DNA from: Loripinus fragilis
Lineage: Eukaryota > Mollusca > Bivalvia > Lucinida > Lucinidae
DNA: 64,000 bases
NCBI GenBank assembly: GCA_964019695.1
Contig: OZ026522.1
Location: 17,110,687-17,174,686, forward strand
Direction of reading: 5' to 3'
Position numbers and translations under genes: made by a program. The notes under the pieces are model-generated. The model worked only from the letters and a program-made list of their open reading frames with translations, was not told the DNA's origin and did not search any database. Each line of letters opens with the position of its first letter. Position 1 is the stretch's first letter. Below, piece by piece: positions 1-11,211 of this stretch.

Positions 1-489
1 TGGACATTGCTTTCCCTCACGAAAGATAGAGGACCTACCAACAGTTTTCTTTCATCTTTTTCCTGTTTTGAGCTACTCCCGGATGAGTCGCCATACAATA
101 CATTAGATCTACTGCGTTTGTGTTTCTTTGCAATAAGCAATATTGTGATCAAGAAATTGCAGCCTTCTGATTTTATTTAAACTGAGTCGGAAATTTAATA
201 TTGATGAGGCTCTCCAAGGTGTTTTGGAAACAGGGAAAATGGCATTTTTTTCACGTAAACGGGGAAAGTAAGGCCAACTTTTGATGGAAACTGAATTACA
301 AAGATAATAATGGGGAACAGGGAACATAAGATAACGAATTTTCGATGGGGGGCAGGGGAACACGCCCCTTTATTTCAGGGGAACATGGGGACATTTACCC
401 CCACCACTTTGAGAGGGCCTCGCGAATGTATCGTCTGCTAAACACATCAAAGCTTAACGAATATAGTATTGAGGCCCACAGGGGGTCTA

Positions 490-640
490 TGCTCCCTTGA
501 TCCCTGAAAATAATGCACTGATCTCCCAAAATTCCTCAGCTCCCTGAAAGTATTTTCCTTTGCTCCCCAAATCCTTAAAATTAATTCAGCTTCTCCCAAA
601 TCCCAAAAACTATAAGCCAATTCTGCCTAAAATGCATTTT
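490..640. repeat. CTCCC/ATCCC-rich degenerate repeat, copy 1
   Basis: Short phrases of the type 'ctcccaaatccc' and 'aaaactataagcc' recur here and again at 2625-2765. The two stretches are similar enough to be copies of one element. The preceding 230-410 is a GGGGAA/CCCC-rich low-complexity stretch. No gene is seen in 1-710. Confidence 0.5.
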
Positions 641-716
641 TTCTTTCCATAGTATTTAATTCACATGCCTAAAACAATGAAGCTATACACGATCAGATGA
701 CTAAATATTCACTTAA

Positions 717-1433
717 TATATACTCAGAAAAACAATTGAAGGATATTTAGATTCAGTCCCATCCCTTTCATTCAATACAATACAAACTTTACTAATTATG
801 CATACAGTTCATAGTTCCAGATTTTTGCAATCAAAATTGATGTTTTATTTTAGTCACGCTTCAATGGTTTAAGTACAGTACACATCCAACTGGTTCAACC
901 CTCTATACTGAAAAGTCACATACTTTCAAAAATGATTGAAACCTATTTTTATTGTTTGTATTCCATAATGACTGGCTCCAAAATCATCGCCGGTTCTCCC
1001 TCCGAAAAATGAAACCTAATTTTGATGCTGTTGTCAGTGTTTTACTGCAAATTTGTGGTCAACTTTGCCGGGGTATGCCATATCCGTGTATTTTTGTTGA
1101 AGAAGTTGTCCCATTATTAGGGACAATGACTGATTAATTGGTGTTAGCTTTTGCCTGTGGTCGGAATTAGAACATAAACAATGACCTGGTAAAGGTTGCA
1201 ACAAAAATTGATAACGTTAAATTTTTTGCTTGTGAACTTTGGGTAGAGAGGGTCGGTACATTTGGTGTAGTACTGTATCGTAACCAATGACCCGTGAATT
1301 TCAATTTGCATTTTGGTTAATTGCATAGTGATAAGTCTATCAATGACAAAAATAATTTGTTTGAAAATTATATTCCGAAATGTTTGAAAGTCAAAAGAAT
1401 TTTAATATCCTTCAATTGTTTTTCTGAGTATAT
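717..1433. mobile_element. ~720-bp element with ~30-bp terminal inverted repeats
   Basis: The left end (ATATACTCAGAAAAACAATT, continuing to about 747) reappears as its reverse complement at about 1403-1433 with almost no mismatches. The interior has no convincing open frame, which fits a non-autonomous DNA transposon. Target-site duplications are not obvious because both flanks are AT-rich. Confidence 0.6.
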
Positions 1434-1460
1434 TTACGTATTTACATGTTAAGATTATTT

Positions 1461-1771
1461 ACCGGGCCGCGTAGCGCAGTCGGTAACGTGTCTGGCAACA
1501 GATGCGAGTCTGACTGCAGATCCAGGGGTCGCGAGTTCGATCCCGGCCCGGTCCCATACTTTCGTGGAGATTGATCATGAAATAATTTCTACGGTCATTC
1601 TCCTCCCTCAAGAAGGGTTGTTGTCAGTTACAAGCGAAAGTATGTGCACGAAGTACTGGTTAACTGCTTGTTCAAGCTTGCCCAGGAAAAAGTTTGGTTA
1701 GGTGAACTGACCGTCCCGCAATGACCATAGCTGTTGACTTGGGACGTAAAGCAACAAAACAAACAAATGTA
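1461..1771 (+). mobile_element. tRNA-headed SINE, full length
   Basis: The element opens with a tRNA-like head. ACCGGGCC at the start pairs with GGCCCGGT about 90 bases later. An A-box-like TAGCGCAGTCGG and a B-box-like GAGTTCGATCCC are present. The body contains 'gcttgcccaggaaaaag' and ends 'gggacgtaaagcaac' followed by an A-rich tail. A second member of this subfamily is at 60527-60690. It is not a functional tRNA gene because the head is interrupted and followed by a conserved SINE body. Confidence 0.8.
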
Positions 1772-1839
1772 AAGATAAGGCTTAGCCAAAGAATACAACT
1801 ATTTCATGATATTTAATTAGTTTAATGAAATAAACACTT

Positions 1840-2600
1840 GTGCTAGGGGGTTCCGGGGACATGCTCCCCCTAGAAAAATGATAAAATGGTGCGATTTGGT
1901 GCATTCTGAGTGTTCCAAAGTATCTTATTATCAATTTTTAGGATAATAAATCAACAACAACCCAAATTTTGTGCCATATTTTTCTCCAATATAAAACCAG
2001 ATGCGCACTTTAGTACAAAAATGAATACAATCACATATTACAATGGGGGTCTGGGTGAAATAGCCCCCCCCCCCCCGAAAGCCAAAGAAAAGTAAAAAAT
2101 GGATGCTTTTCCATTCCATGTAATGATGTGGATTCAGATTCGTGCTAGGGGGGCCGGGGTAACTCCACGATTTTTTTTTAAATGGTGCAAGCTGGCGCCA
2201 TCTGAGTGTTTCAAAATACATTATTATCAAACTAACAATTAACAATTTTGGCCGTGGGTTCGAGCCTCACCGGCTTCACTGCGTTGTGGCCCTTGAGCAA
2301 GACACATTTATCCTAGCTTAGTACTGGTTCAACCCTGGAAGACCCGTCCCTATATAACTGAAAGATTGTTGATGGGACGTAAAGAATTAAATCAAACAAA
2401 CAAAACAATTGACAATTTTAAGGATAATAAATTAGCAATAGTAAAAATTATTCGCCATACCTGGCAGAGTAGCATGTTAGAGCTCGAAAGTAAATACATT
2501 TAGATTTTCCAGGGGGGGGGGGGGGGTATGTGCTTTCCCTCAGAAGCCGAAGAATTAAAAAAATCAAATGAAACGAAGGCTTTTCCTTTAAGGTAAGAGT
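1840..2600. repeat. Cluster of diverged G-tract repeats
   Basis: Segments at about 1840-1960, 2030-2240 and 2400-2600 share 'tgctaggggg', 'aaaatggtgc', 'ctgagtgtt' and 'aggataataaat' phrases. They look like tandem or nested copies of one small element. The cluster includes a C14 tract near 2067 and a G15 tract near 2512. The partial SINE at 2250-2407 splits the cluster. No gene is seen. Confidence 0.5.
2250..2407 (+). mobile_element. SINE, 5'-truncated, + orientation
   Basis: It starts in the B-box-like region (GTGGGTTCGAGCCTCACCGG), continues through 'gagcaagacac' and 'cttagtactggttcaacc', and ends 'gggacgtaaagaatt' plus an A-rich tail. The A-box half of the tRNA-like head is missing. Confidence 0.8.
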
Positions 2601-2624
2601 TCATAAATTTATTTTTTTACTTTC

Positions 2625-2765
2625 TTGCAGGGCTCCCAAAATCCCCAAAACTATAAGTTTGCCTCTCAAATCCCTGAAATAATTGCCACTGCAACCCAGC
2701 TCCCTGAAAATAAATAGCCCTTCTCCCCAGCTCCCCTAAAGCCCTGGGGGCCCCAGTATTTATTT
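2625..2765. repeat. CTCCC/ATCCC-rich degenerate repeat, copy 2
   Basis: Second copy of the repeat seen at 490-640, with 'aaaactataag' and 'tccctgaaaataa' phrases in the same order. It ends in a C/G-rich tract. Confidence 0.5.
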
Positions 2766-2973
2766 CAAAATAAAGGCGCGCAACAAGGCAGAAGCAAGGA
2801 TGCATGGGCTTCAACATCACATGGGCCTCGATGCGAGAAATCTCAAAGAACAATAAAGGCACTGGTCTTTTCGCGCAGTCTGATCAGCGCCTTTGTTATT
2901 CGCAATCATTGCTGAAAAGTAAAGTAACAAGGTCAAATATCTTAATTCTTCAACCCTCTGACTACGCCCCTGA

Positions 2974-3118
2974 TTTTGTTTGATTTGATTCTTTACCTCC
3001 CAGTCAACAATTTTTCAGATATATCGGGACTGGTCTTCCTGGGTTGTACCAGTACTAAAACAAGGATAAATGTGTCTTGCTCAAGAACACAACACAGTGC
3101 GACGCCCCTGACGTATAA
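2974..3118 (-). mobile_element. SINE, minus orientation, 5'-truncated
   Basis: Read on the minus strand it carries the common 3' body: 'gtactggtacaacccagg' and the degraded tail equivalent to GGGACGTAAAG (here 'gggaggtaaagaatc'). The tRNA-like head is not recognisable. Confidence 0.75.
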
Positions 3119-3245
3119 ATATTGTCTGCAACCGATTTCTTTCTCCGAGATGTCCTCTTTCGTCTACTGAGAACAACATAATTAGGCAAGCCCCTGATAC
3201 AATGGGAGCAACAATAAAAAAATGGACGGACGCCGCCATAGGACA

Positions 3246-3425
3246 TCTGCGGATCCAGACGTCCCCTGAAATATCACAAAAATGTAGGGTTTTTCAGCAA
3301 TTCCGGCTGGTCCGGATCCCATGAAAAATCACAGTTATCATCCTAGCATTCAATGATGGGCCAGCAGCATCGGCTCGCCAGCGAAACGCCATTTGACGCC
3401 ATTCAAATGGCGTTTCGCTGGCGGA
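3246..3425. mobile_element. GGATCC-ended G/C-tract element with internal hairpin
   Basis: It starts near 'tgcggatccag' and contains a second 'ggtccggatccca'. The phrases 'gaaaaatcaca' and 'gcattcaatg' are shared with the elements at 12908-13090 and 38688-38930. At 3379-3421 the segment CCAGCGAAACGCCATTT is followed ten bases later by its exact reverse complement, so this part can fold into a strong hairpin. Confidence 0.55.
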
Positions 3426-3669
3426 CCGACGATGGCCTGCTTATAGTAGTATCTGGATCCTACCTCTCGTCATCATTCAAAAACAAGCAAAGGAAAAAAC
3501 GTTATAGTTGGACCCCCTCTGACAAAAACTGTCTGGATCCGCACATGTACGACGGACAGTAGCATATCCCTTCGTTGTCTACAATGCATATAACTTGCAA
3601 CAAATATGCCCCCAAAATTCTTTTGTTGTTATCAATAACTTACCACGAAGAACAAGACACGCAGCTCAG

Positions 3670-4515
3670 GAGTGGGAGGGGGTACTCTAATATTTTCATA
3701 CACACGTAGGCTCAGGCCATTTTTAGGGGTTCAAAAATTTCAATTTCAGTATGTTTTGGGGTTTTCATAGAAACGAATATTTTTGGGGGTATGAAGATTT
3801 TGTGGATATTTTGGGGGTTTATCACATAAATGGACTATATTTAAGGTTCATTTCTATGCATTTTAGGATCCTTTTCATTCGGTCACGGTACATAAGGGGG
3901 ATATTTTGGGGGTTGCTAAAATTTCAAATAATTTTTGGGGTACTTGAAATTCTTGATATTTTTTTGGTTAACGGTAGATGCTGGGCCTGACCAAACGTAT
4001 GAAGAAACAATGAGAGGTACCCCCCCCCAGCCTTGGGACATGCAACCACTTTTATGTAACAAATATATGCTTTTACAAAGAAGCTCAGACTACACGGTTG
4101 TTCCGGCTGGCTGGCTGACTGATTGATTGACTGAGAAGCAAGCAGACAGACAGCTATACTTCTCTAAAAACAATGGTCAGCTGTCGGCTGAGGGGTGGGG
4201 GGGGGGCTGGGGGTACTCTAATAGTATCATGCATAAGTAGGTTCTGTCCACTTTTGGAGGTTCAAAATTTTGAATTTCATTTTTCTTTGGGGGGGGGGGG
4301 GGTCAGAAAAATAAATAATATGTTTTCGGGTATGATGATATTATGAAATTTTTTTGGACTTTTTTGGGAGTCATTTCTATACATTTTCGGGCTTTTCTTA
4401 AGGTCAAGGTACAGTATTGGAAAATGTGTTTGGGGTTGCTAAATTTCAAATATTTTTTGGGTATGCCTGATATTCCTTATATTTTTGGGGGAAAAGAGTA
4501 GATGCTGGGTACAAG
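3670..4515. repeat. Two direct copies of a ~330-bp G-tract repeat
   Basis: 3670-3990 and 4190-4515 share the same order of phrases: 'gggggtactctaat', 'ggttcaaaa', 'catttctat', 'ggttgctaaa' and 'gtagatgctggg'. The copies are clearly diverged. Runs of TTTTGGGG dominate. Open frames here follow the low-complexity composition and are not considered coding. Confidence 0.65.
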
Positions 4516-4550
4516 CCTACGTATTTAGAAAAATGAAAGTATCCCCATTG

Positions 4551-4915
4551 GGGTCAGGCACTCTTGCCACCTGAGCTACGAGATAATCTAGCAAAACTGG
4601 CCTACAAAACAAGTAAAAAGAGCAAAGAACCGATACAGCGAGACAGACAGTCATAGGCGAGTGGACAGACAAGTATGCAGGCAGGCAGGCAGACGGCTAG
4701 ACTATGCTGCTCACAGCCTTCAGAACATTGGACAGGCGCTCTAACCACCTGAGGCAGAGCCACTAGACACATGTAAGCTGGTTCAACGAGCATACAAGTA
4801 AAGAACCAATGCATACAGACGGGCGGACTGATTAACGGGCAGACAGACAAACAGCTAGATTTTGCTGCTCACAACCTTTGGCACTTTGGTCAGGCGATTT
4901 TACTACCGTAAATAC
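4551..4915 (-). repeat. Duplicated ~180-bp segment with tRNA-like A-box remnants
   Basis: Two copies (about 4585-4770 and 4780-4915) share 'aaagaaccgatacag'-like, 'agacagac', 'agctaga' and 'tgctgctcaca' phrases. The reverse complements of 4551-4585 and 4740-4768 resemble a tRNA A box (TAGCTCAGGTGGCAAGAG). This suggests a tandemly duplicated remnant of a minus-strand tRNA-derived SINE. CAGG and CAGA microsatellite runs lie inside. Confidence 0.5.
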
Positions 4916-4929
4916 TAGATTATTTAGCT

Positions 4930-6240
4930 AAATGAGCATTCCTAGAAATAAAAAGAGCGAAACCCAACGGTTTCATTCTGATTTAACCGTAATTGGTCCA
5001 GTGGTTTCAGCATACCACCTACCTATCTTTTGTCATAGATGATTTTGATAGCTTTTTTGTTTTAGGATTTCCGCGGAAAAGAAAGCATATTGCAGAACCC
5101 CGCGGCCATGAACAACGTCGACAATGGTCACATCCGCGGTAAGATTAGGAGCATGCTCTCACCCCGTGGTTCAGATTCGCATCAAACTCGCAATAGAACC
5201 AGTATGGGCTGTCCCTGCTGGTAGAAACCAACAGACTATCAAAATGTAAGTGCATTTGAGCCCATAATTGGTTCTTGCCGCTTTAATAAATGTGTGAAAA
5301 AACGGTTCTAAAAAGCCCTACCCCGCGGCCAGATAACAAAACCCCGCAGACGCTATAGCATTTTTTCACGCACCTCCGCGGTTAAGACTTGCAACCGTTG
5401 AAGGGGTAGGGGCAGAAATCCCGTTCTCATAAACAATTGGCGCTTATTTAAGACGAATCAGTAACATACGGGTAAAAACAAGTAAACGTCGATTCACCAA
5501 AAACGCAAAAAATACATAAACCATTTCTGTAAAAAGGTTTAATTGTCAATCAATCCCAAAGTATCCTGATTACAAGGACTCGTTCATTATGCACTTGCAT
5601 TTTACTCGCATATTTTAAGTACTGTAATGTCTCAGCCATGATGTGCTGTTAGGGTGACTATTCAAGAAAACATATATGCCTTAAATCGACTCTAACAAGT
5701 GTTCGTAAATAAGATTTTACTATTTCAAGTGAGAGCCCCTACCTTCAATTTTAGTATATTTATTCTCCGCGAAAAGACTAGTCGAAAAATTTCCGCGTCC
5801 AAGAATTCGGTATGATACCTGTGACTACGTTTACATCCAATGTTATACCCAATAAACACAGTGCAAAAGTCAAATCGCACGAGAAACGACCAAGGAAAAA
5901 GTTAAGTTGTGCTTTCTGTATTTCCGTTGAGTATAGAATAAAAAGAAAATTTACTTTTTTTCAGCTAATACCAATATATTTCATCTCGTGCGGTGAAAAT
6001 ATCAGCATTTTCACTTGTGTTACGCACTCGTGAAAAATACTGATTTTTTTTTCACTGCACTCGTTGAAATATGTTTGGTATTCACCTAAAAAAGTAAATA
6101 TTCTCTATATATTATATATGAAATCATTTTCATATTTGAAAAAAATCAAAATTATTTTTATCCTATTGTCTGCGCAGGCGCGATACTCAAAGAATCGACG
6201 AGTATGCGATAGCCATGCCACCTATCGATTAAATATTGAT
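4930..6240. other. Gene-free stretch with a hairpin
   Basis: No supported coding region. CCGCGG occurs repeatedly between 5070 and 5390 without a recognisable element. At about 5984-6066 a stretch built on 'gtgaaaa.tatcagcattttcac' and 'cgtgaaaaatactgatttttttttcac' folds on itself. Confidence 0.4.
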
Positions 6241-6340
6241 TTTGATCCATGTATTTTCACAGTTGGAAAATGCTGTTTTTATTAGAAACTCTTACCTTTT
6301 CGTGGAATGACTAAATATAGATGTTTTTGCGGGTGTAACT

Positions 6341-6352
6341 AGTCACGTGACT
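6341..6352 (+). promoter_or_regulatory. Palindromic E-box AGTCACGTGACT, unit 1
   Basis: Perfect 12-base palindrome with a CACGTG core. GTCACGTGAC is a known high-affinity site for MiT/TFE and USF type bHLH-zip factors. It is preserved in sequence and position in units 2 and 3, and as TTCACGTGACT in unit 4. It is followed by 'tgatata', a weak TATA-like string. Promoter function is inferred. Confidence 0.45.
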
Positions 6353-6983
6353 GATATATTTACCAGCAGTACGAACATAAATGTTATAACTACCAGCTTG
6401 AAAAGCATTAAGGACTTGAATGTGTTGGGTAAGTTATGTTTTATTGATGGTTTGTGTGTGCAGGCCTTTTAAAATGCTTATTTTATAGTCGAGAAACATG
6501 TCTTTGTAACTATGACACTGGGCTGATATGAAAATGTATTACAATAAAGGCTCTACTTCTAGGGTTTACGTAAAACAGGTTCTGGGATGCATTGATATTA
6601 TAGGGCAAGAAAAAAGTTTAAAGGGAATAGCAGAACATATATACAGAAATGAGGGCTAATTGAAACAGAATATTTATATTTAATTTTGTTTTAAAGTGAA
6701 AAGGGCATTAGTAGTCATTAGTGCTGAACAAGGCCCTGGAAGTACATGGCAGTTCAACGTTGCAAATGTACTGAAATATTGAAACAGGCATTACATGTAT
6801 TCAATATACCTTAAATTAACATTTTTCACCAATACTTGTTTAAGAATGTGTATTTTTAAACAGATTTGGTCGAAAACTGGAACATGAGGTGATTTAAAAA
6901 AATTCGTCAATTTTACTTCCTCGTAAGCCACGCTGCGGTAAAAGGTCTCCCTGCAAACATATCCCAAACTAAACTACGTAGTA

Positions 6984-7076
6984 GTTATACCATGGGCTGT
7001 CTGCCTGTACATGGAGATAATTCACGAGCTTTAGCGAGTGGATTATCTTACGTACAGGTGGACAAACATGGTATAC
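6984..7076. repeat. Foldback with apex CGAGCTTTAGCGAGTGG
   Basis: Arms of about 45 bases ('gttataccatg...acgagct' and 'agcgagtgg...catggtatacc') are near-perfect inverted repeats around a 2-base centre. The apex sequence recurs in another foldback at 41400-41477, so the two belong to one family. Confidence 0.7.
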
Positions 7077-7675
7077 CTATTTTATACCACCTACATCAGT
7101 GTAGACCTTGCACATAATGAGATATTTAGTGCTAAAGTTGGTAAGGGTGGTATAAAGTTAATTGCCCAGTTTAGAATCACTTTTACTTGAAGGCAGATTC
7201 CAAATATTTGCTCAGAGGAAATAAGATTTAAAAAGCACTATGATTCCCCTAAATAATGAAACTTAGTTTGTTTCACTCGGACTCTGCTTCGAGTCTTACA
7301 ATGACTTTGAAGTAGACCGCCTATTGGCCTAGTTTCGGGTCATTTTCCCAGTTTCGAATCACTTTTGTGATTCCTAAAAAAACATTCAACAATGCGCCTG
7401 CGTAATTTTTTCTATTTGTTACATTTAGTTTAATCACTACTTCCAAAGACGAACAAGAAACATCATTTTACCGTATTCATTGCAATAAACGGTCAAGGCC
7501 AGTTTGTCGGAGTAGTGTGTAGGGAAAATAGGCTGTAGTGTGGCTGCATCTCGAGAAATCTGTTTCGGTGCTCGGGAATCCCCATTAGGCTAACACAACC
7601 CACTCTAGAAATTTACACAGACTTGCAAGCTTAAAATTTATAGAAGCAAACAACAATATATATACGCAAAATAAG

Positions 7676-7840
7676 AGGAGCCGTCGTGGTGTAGTGGAAA
7701 AACCACACGCCTTGTACCCAGGGGTTCCGTGTTCGATTCCTGGCTCATCCAGTCTGTTAGATGAGACTCCAAACCCTGGCACCGTCTCTATATTACCTCA
7801 TATTTTGACAGTACGTTAAACACAAACTCACTCACTCTCT
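7676..7840 (+). mobile_element. tRNA-headed SINE of a second type
   Basis: It begins with a tRNA-like head (A-box-like 'cgtggtgtagtgg', B-box-like 'gtgttcgattcctgg', partial pairing of GAGCC with GGCTC) and ends 'gtacgttaaacacaaactc' with ACTC repeats. The body differs from the GGGACGTAAAG SINEs elsewhere in the window. Confidence 0.7.
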
Positions 7841-7986
7841 CATGCAACATAAGAGGATGATCAGCACACAGGCATATTCACGTCAGACCAGGTCAGTACC
7901 CTGAAAGACAGACTTTCTTGCGCCGCAGCCATTGATTTATGCAAACATTCACCAGCGCGGTTTCGCTGCAGCTGAGCAAGAGGAAC

Positions 7987-8166
7987 ATTTGATTTGATTC
8001 TATACGTCCCAGTTAACATTTTTCAGTCATGTCGGGACGTGTCTTCCTGGGTTGAACCAGTATTAAGCAGAGGATAAAGTGTCTTGCTCAAGGACACAAC
8101 GCAATGCCTCCTGTAAGGCTCGAACCTGCAACCCCTCGACTGTACCACTGGGCCACCGCGCCCAGG
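7987..8166 (-). mobile_element. Full-length SINE, minus orientation
   Basis: Read on the minus strand: head 'ggcgcggtggcccagtgg' (A box), 'caggttcgagcc' (B box), body 'gagcaagacac...ttaatactggttcaaccc', tail 'gggacgtatagaatc'. Confidence 0.85.
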
Positions 8167-8169
8167 ACT

Positions 8170-9040
8170 AATTAATGGTTTTGACGTACGGAATTGGTAA
8201 CCCCTTACGCGAAGGTTATCCTTAATACGAGAACAAACACAAACATTTGGTAAACACGTTTCAGCACTTAAAACTTATACGCTCACATACCAGCGCTTAC
8301 AATCAGTTTGTCTACGCAAGACATACGGTAGACATGGAGTTAGCTAGCCTCTGCAAAATGAGAGTATTAAACTTAAAAAATTGCATTTGCTTTACCCCTA
8401 AAAAGAGAACTGCATCCGAAAATACTGTATGCATCAGACGCATGCTAGCTACACATGTTGTTAACATAATTAATGTTCTATGTAAGTATAGAGAAAACCG
8501 GCCGTATATCATAAGCGCGGAAATCATACCGTGACGTTGTATGAAAAGCGCGTGAAAATAAGGTATCATATGCGCGGCTCGACTTTAGGCTTATTATCGA
8601 TATAATAGCCCAGCTTATCTGTGTTCACAACCGTCTTGCTCAGGTATAACCGTTATCTTAATCATATTTTAGAAGGTTTTTAAAGGTTTTAGACCGTGTG
8701 GACCCAGAGCAGATTGCTCCAACTGGATCAGACTGATGTGGATCTAGATGCTTCAAAACATAACAGAGACGATTTTTTGTTGGGATGATCATTTCCATTT
8801 CGATGTATTTTATGTTGTTACAGAATAGGAATATTTTTTTAGGATGTGAAATTTTTAAAGATTTTTTCTGGCTATCCCTGATAAAGATCTATATATGTGC
8901 TTATGTTGTTTAATTTGTTCATATATCTTTTTAATTATTGGGGCTTGGGGGTAACAGTATATGCTATTGAATATGGAGATTACTGCCTCCATCCATCCCT
9001 TGGGAAATACCCTATATCGAACTCTGGTCTGCTAGGTTCT
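8170..9040. other. No recognised feature
   Basis: Open frames of 85-95 codons overlap on both strands at 8247-8569, but they share no recognisable domain and have AT-driven composition. An A/T-rich stretch follows. Nothing is supported as a gene. Confidence 0.4.
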
Positions 9041-9090
9041 TTAACACACACACACACGCGCGCGCGCACGCATGCACGCACGCACGCACA
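9041..9090. repeat. (CA)n-(CG)n-(CACG)n microsatellite
   Basis: Alternating purine-pyrimidine run: CA repeats, then CG repeats, then ACGC/ATGC units. A (GA)n run follows at about 9266-9293, just after the SINE tail. Confidence 0.9.
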
Positions 9091-9092
9091 GA

Positions 9093-9261
9093 GTCCAGTG
9101 GCGCTTGACTCGAGACTGAGGAGTTGCGAGTTTGAGGTTCACTAGCGTCACTGCGTTGTGTCCTTGGGCAAGATTAATCCTTCCTTTGAGTATAGTACAG
9201 GTAGTCCCGTCCCGACATAACTGAAAATATGTTGACTGGGACGTAAAGATTCAATTCAAAC

Positions 9262-9265
<4 letters not shown>
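9093..9265 (+). mobile_element. SINE, + orientation
   Basis: It has a degraded head ('gagttgcgagtttgagg'), body 'cttgggcaagatt...tcccgtcccgacataactg' and tail 'gactgggacgtaaagattc', followed by CAAACAAACA and a GA microsatellite. Confidence 0.8.
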
Positions 9266-9298
<33 letters not shown>

Positions 9299-9471
9299 AT
9301 GGTGCCCGTGAAACTTTTTCGAATAATTTGACTTTGTTGATCAATGTTGTACAAACAGCTGAACGCGTGTATTATTCTGCCAGCCAAGAGTAGAAGTGAC
9401 GTCATGTTTTGTTTACAAAATTATGGGACTTGCCTTTCATGACAGGATAAATACACAATTGATCTATAGAA

Positions 9472-9550
9472 TTGCGGTAGCTCAAGTGGTAACGAGGAGG
9501 ATTACTAAACCACAAAGAACATTTTTTTAGGTTCGAATCTCACTGGCTGC
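9472..9550 (+). mobile_element. tRNA-like SINE head fragment
   Basis: GCGGTAGCTCAAGTGGTAAC (A-box-like) and AGGTTCGAATCTCACTGGC (B-box-like) are about 40 bases apart. An AT- and G-rich low-complexity stretch (9558-9700) follows. A similar fragment on the minus strand lies at about 10000-10062. Confidence 0.5.
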
Positions 9551-9835
9551 TACTTTTCTTTCATTTTTTTTTTATTTTTTTTTTTTGGGGGGGGGGAGGG
9601 GGTGGAGGTCTGATTTTATTATTCTCTTCATGTCTTATTTATTTTTCTTTTTATTTATTTTTATTATTATTTTTTATTTTTATCCCTTTAACATGTATAA
9701 AGGAACATATATAAAAAAACTTCTGTAACAACACAAGCTACTGTAAATTATGAAATACACGCGAATGTGAGCGTTAAAAGACATATTTGCGACGTCAAAA
9801 TTTGTGACTAGGGCAAGTAAACAACAGATTGATTT

Positions 9836-9925
9836 CGCCATTTCGCGATAATTTTATTTTCACGAAATTTTGCATGTGAGAAGTTTCGCGAAAATAAAAC
9901 TTCGCGAAAACTTCCGAATTTACAG
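9836..9925. repeat. TTTCGCGA-rich inverted repeat
   Basis: Repeated TTCGCG/CGCGAA strings around a short centre ('cacgaaatttt' and 'gaagtttcgcgaaaa') give a foldable element. It resembles the small CGCGAA hairpin elements seen in many invertebrate genomes. That comparison is inference. Confidence 0.5.
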
Positions 9926-10059
9926 TAAGCTGAAATAATACCGCCTGTTCCTTTTGGGCCTAGTAAAAATATGAAGAAAAAAAACAACAACCTCTAAATA
10001 GGTTCGATCCTGGTACGCTTGCGTCCAACGCCGTAGACATAACCACTACACTACAGTAT

Positions 10060-10770
10060 CTTCTAACGTGAAGAACACAAGTTAATATTTTATGGGTAGC
10101 ATTGTACTATATACTCGACAATTGTAAACAAAATATCACGTGACTGTCACTCTTCGTTGGCACTATAGTACGTTATTGTTATGTGACGTGAAATAAACTT
10201 GTGTTTACACACTCTTAGTCAGCTGATTCTAAACTGGCCAAAAAGGTGACAAGGATTGCACGGCTATCACGGAACCAAAAACAGAATAAAAGGTCTGTTT
10301 TTTCTTGGATGTGTTTCAATAAATGTTGGAAAACATACTTAAACCGAAAGTTTGATAAAAAAGCATTTCACACGAAAGCATTTTTCGGAAATATGCAGCG
10401 AACAGATACTGACACGTGTGAAAATATACCTTCATAAAATGGGCCATGGGGGAAAATTGTAATTATTTTCACCATGCAGATAACATTTCACACACACAAA
10501 GAGGGATAATTATACAATAAAACGAAACAAAAATAAGTTTTACAGATATTACCGCTGATGTAAAGATAAAGGTAAAGAAGCTTAACGTCACTTATTTGAA
10601 ACAAACAACATAAGCTCTGTAGAGCTTTTATTGCGACATAACAATACCTTTTAAACAGATACTTACCTGCCTTACTCTATCTTCCTAGCACAACTGTGGT
10701 GTGTACATGTAGTTTGCAACGAAACTATGACGTGATTCGGAACTAGGAAAGATTCGAAACTGGGCAATTA
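10060..10770. other. Gene-free part of unit 1
   Basis: It contains another TATCACGTGACT E-box (10135-10146). Near 10735-10765 is a stretch ('gattcgaaactgggcaatta') whose reverse complement occurs near 7155-7180. These could be the ends of a larger insert in unit 1. No coding region is supported. Confidence 0.35.
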
Positions 10771-10961
10771 ACTGTACAGTCGATTCTCGTAAATTCGAAG
10801 TCCTCGGAACAAGATGTTTTATTTCGAATTATTAATAGTTCAAATTATATGGAGGTAGACATAAATATATATACCCCTGATTATTATCAGTTGTTTTCTC
10901 TATCAAACATAAGTTTTGGAGGATAAAAGTAGCGAGACGTCTTTTACGCACCCTAAACATA

Positions 10962-11211
10962 TGCAGGGGCGGAGATTCAGGATTTCTGGAAAGAGGGCTC
11001 ATGCGTATAAAGATGTGTGTGTGTGGGGGGAGGGGGCGGGGGGGTTGCTTTGCTGATTGTATCTTATTTTTCTTAAACATCCTATGAAAGTGAAATAATT
11101 TGGTCTCAATATTGAGACCAAATTATTTCATTTTCATAGGATATTTAAAAAACAGGGGGCAGAGAGGGGGTTCGAGGGAACCCCTTGAACCCACCCTGGA
11201 TCCGCCGCTGA
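10962..11211. mobile_element. GGATCC-type G-tract element containing a perfect palindrome
   Basis: It begins 'gcaggggcgga' and ends 'ccctggatccgccgctg', matching the termini of the related elements. Inside, 11073-11148 is a near-perfect palindrome with 38-base arms and no spacer (centre at GGTCTCAATATTGAGACC). Confidence 0.6.

Noticed and set aside
1461..1555. Possible tRNA gene
   Set aside because: The acceptor-like stem pairs, but the T arm does not, the spacing between boxes is too long, and a conserved SINE body follows. The other tRNA-like heads (7676, 49612, 60527) were rejected as tRNA genes for the same reason.
8247..8569. Overlapping 95- and 85-codon frames on opposite strands
   Set aside because: Mutually overlapping, AT-driven and without recognisable features.
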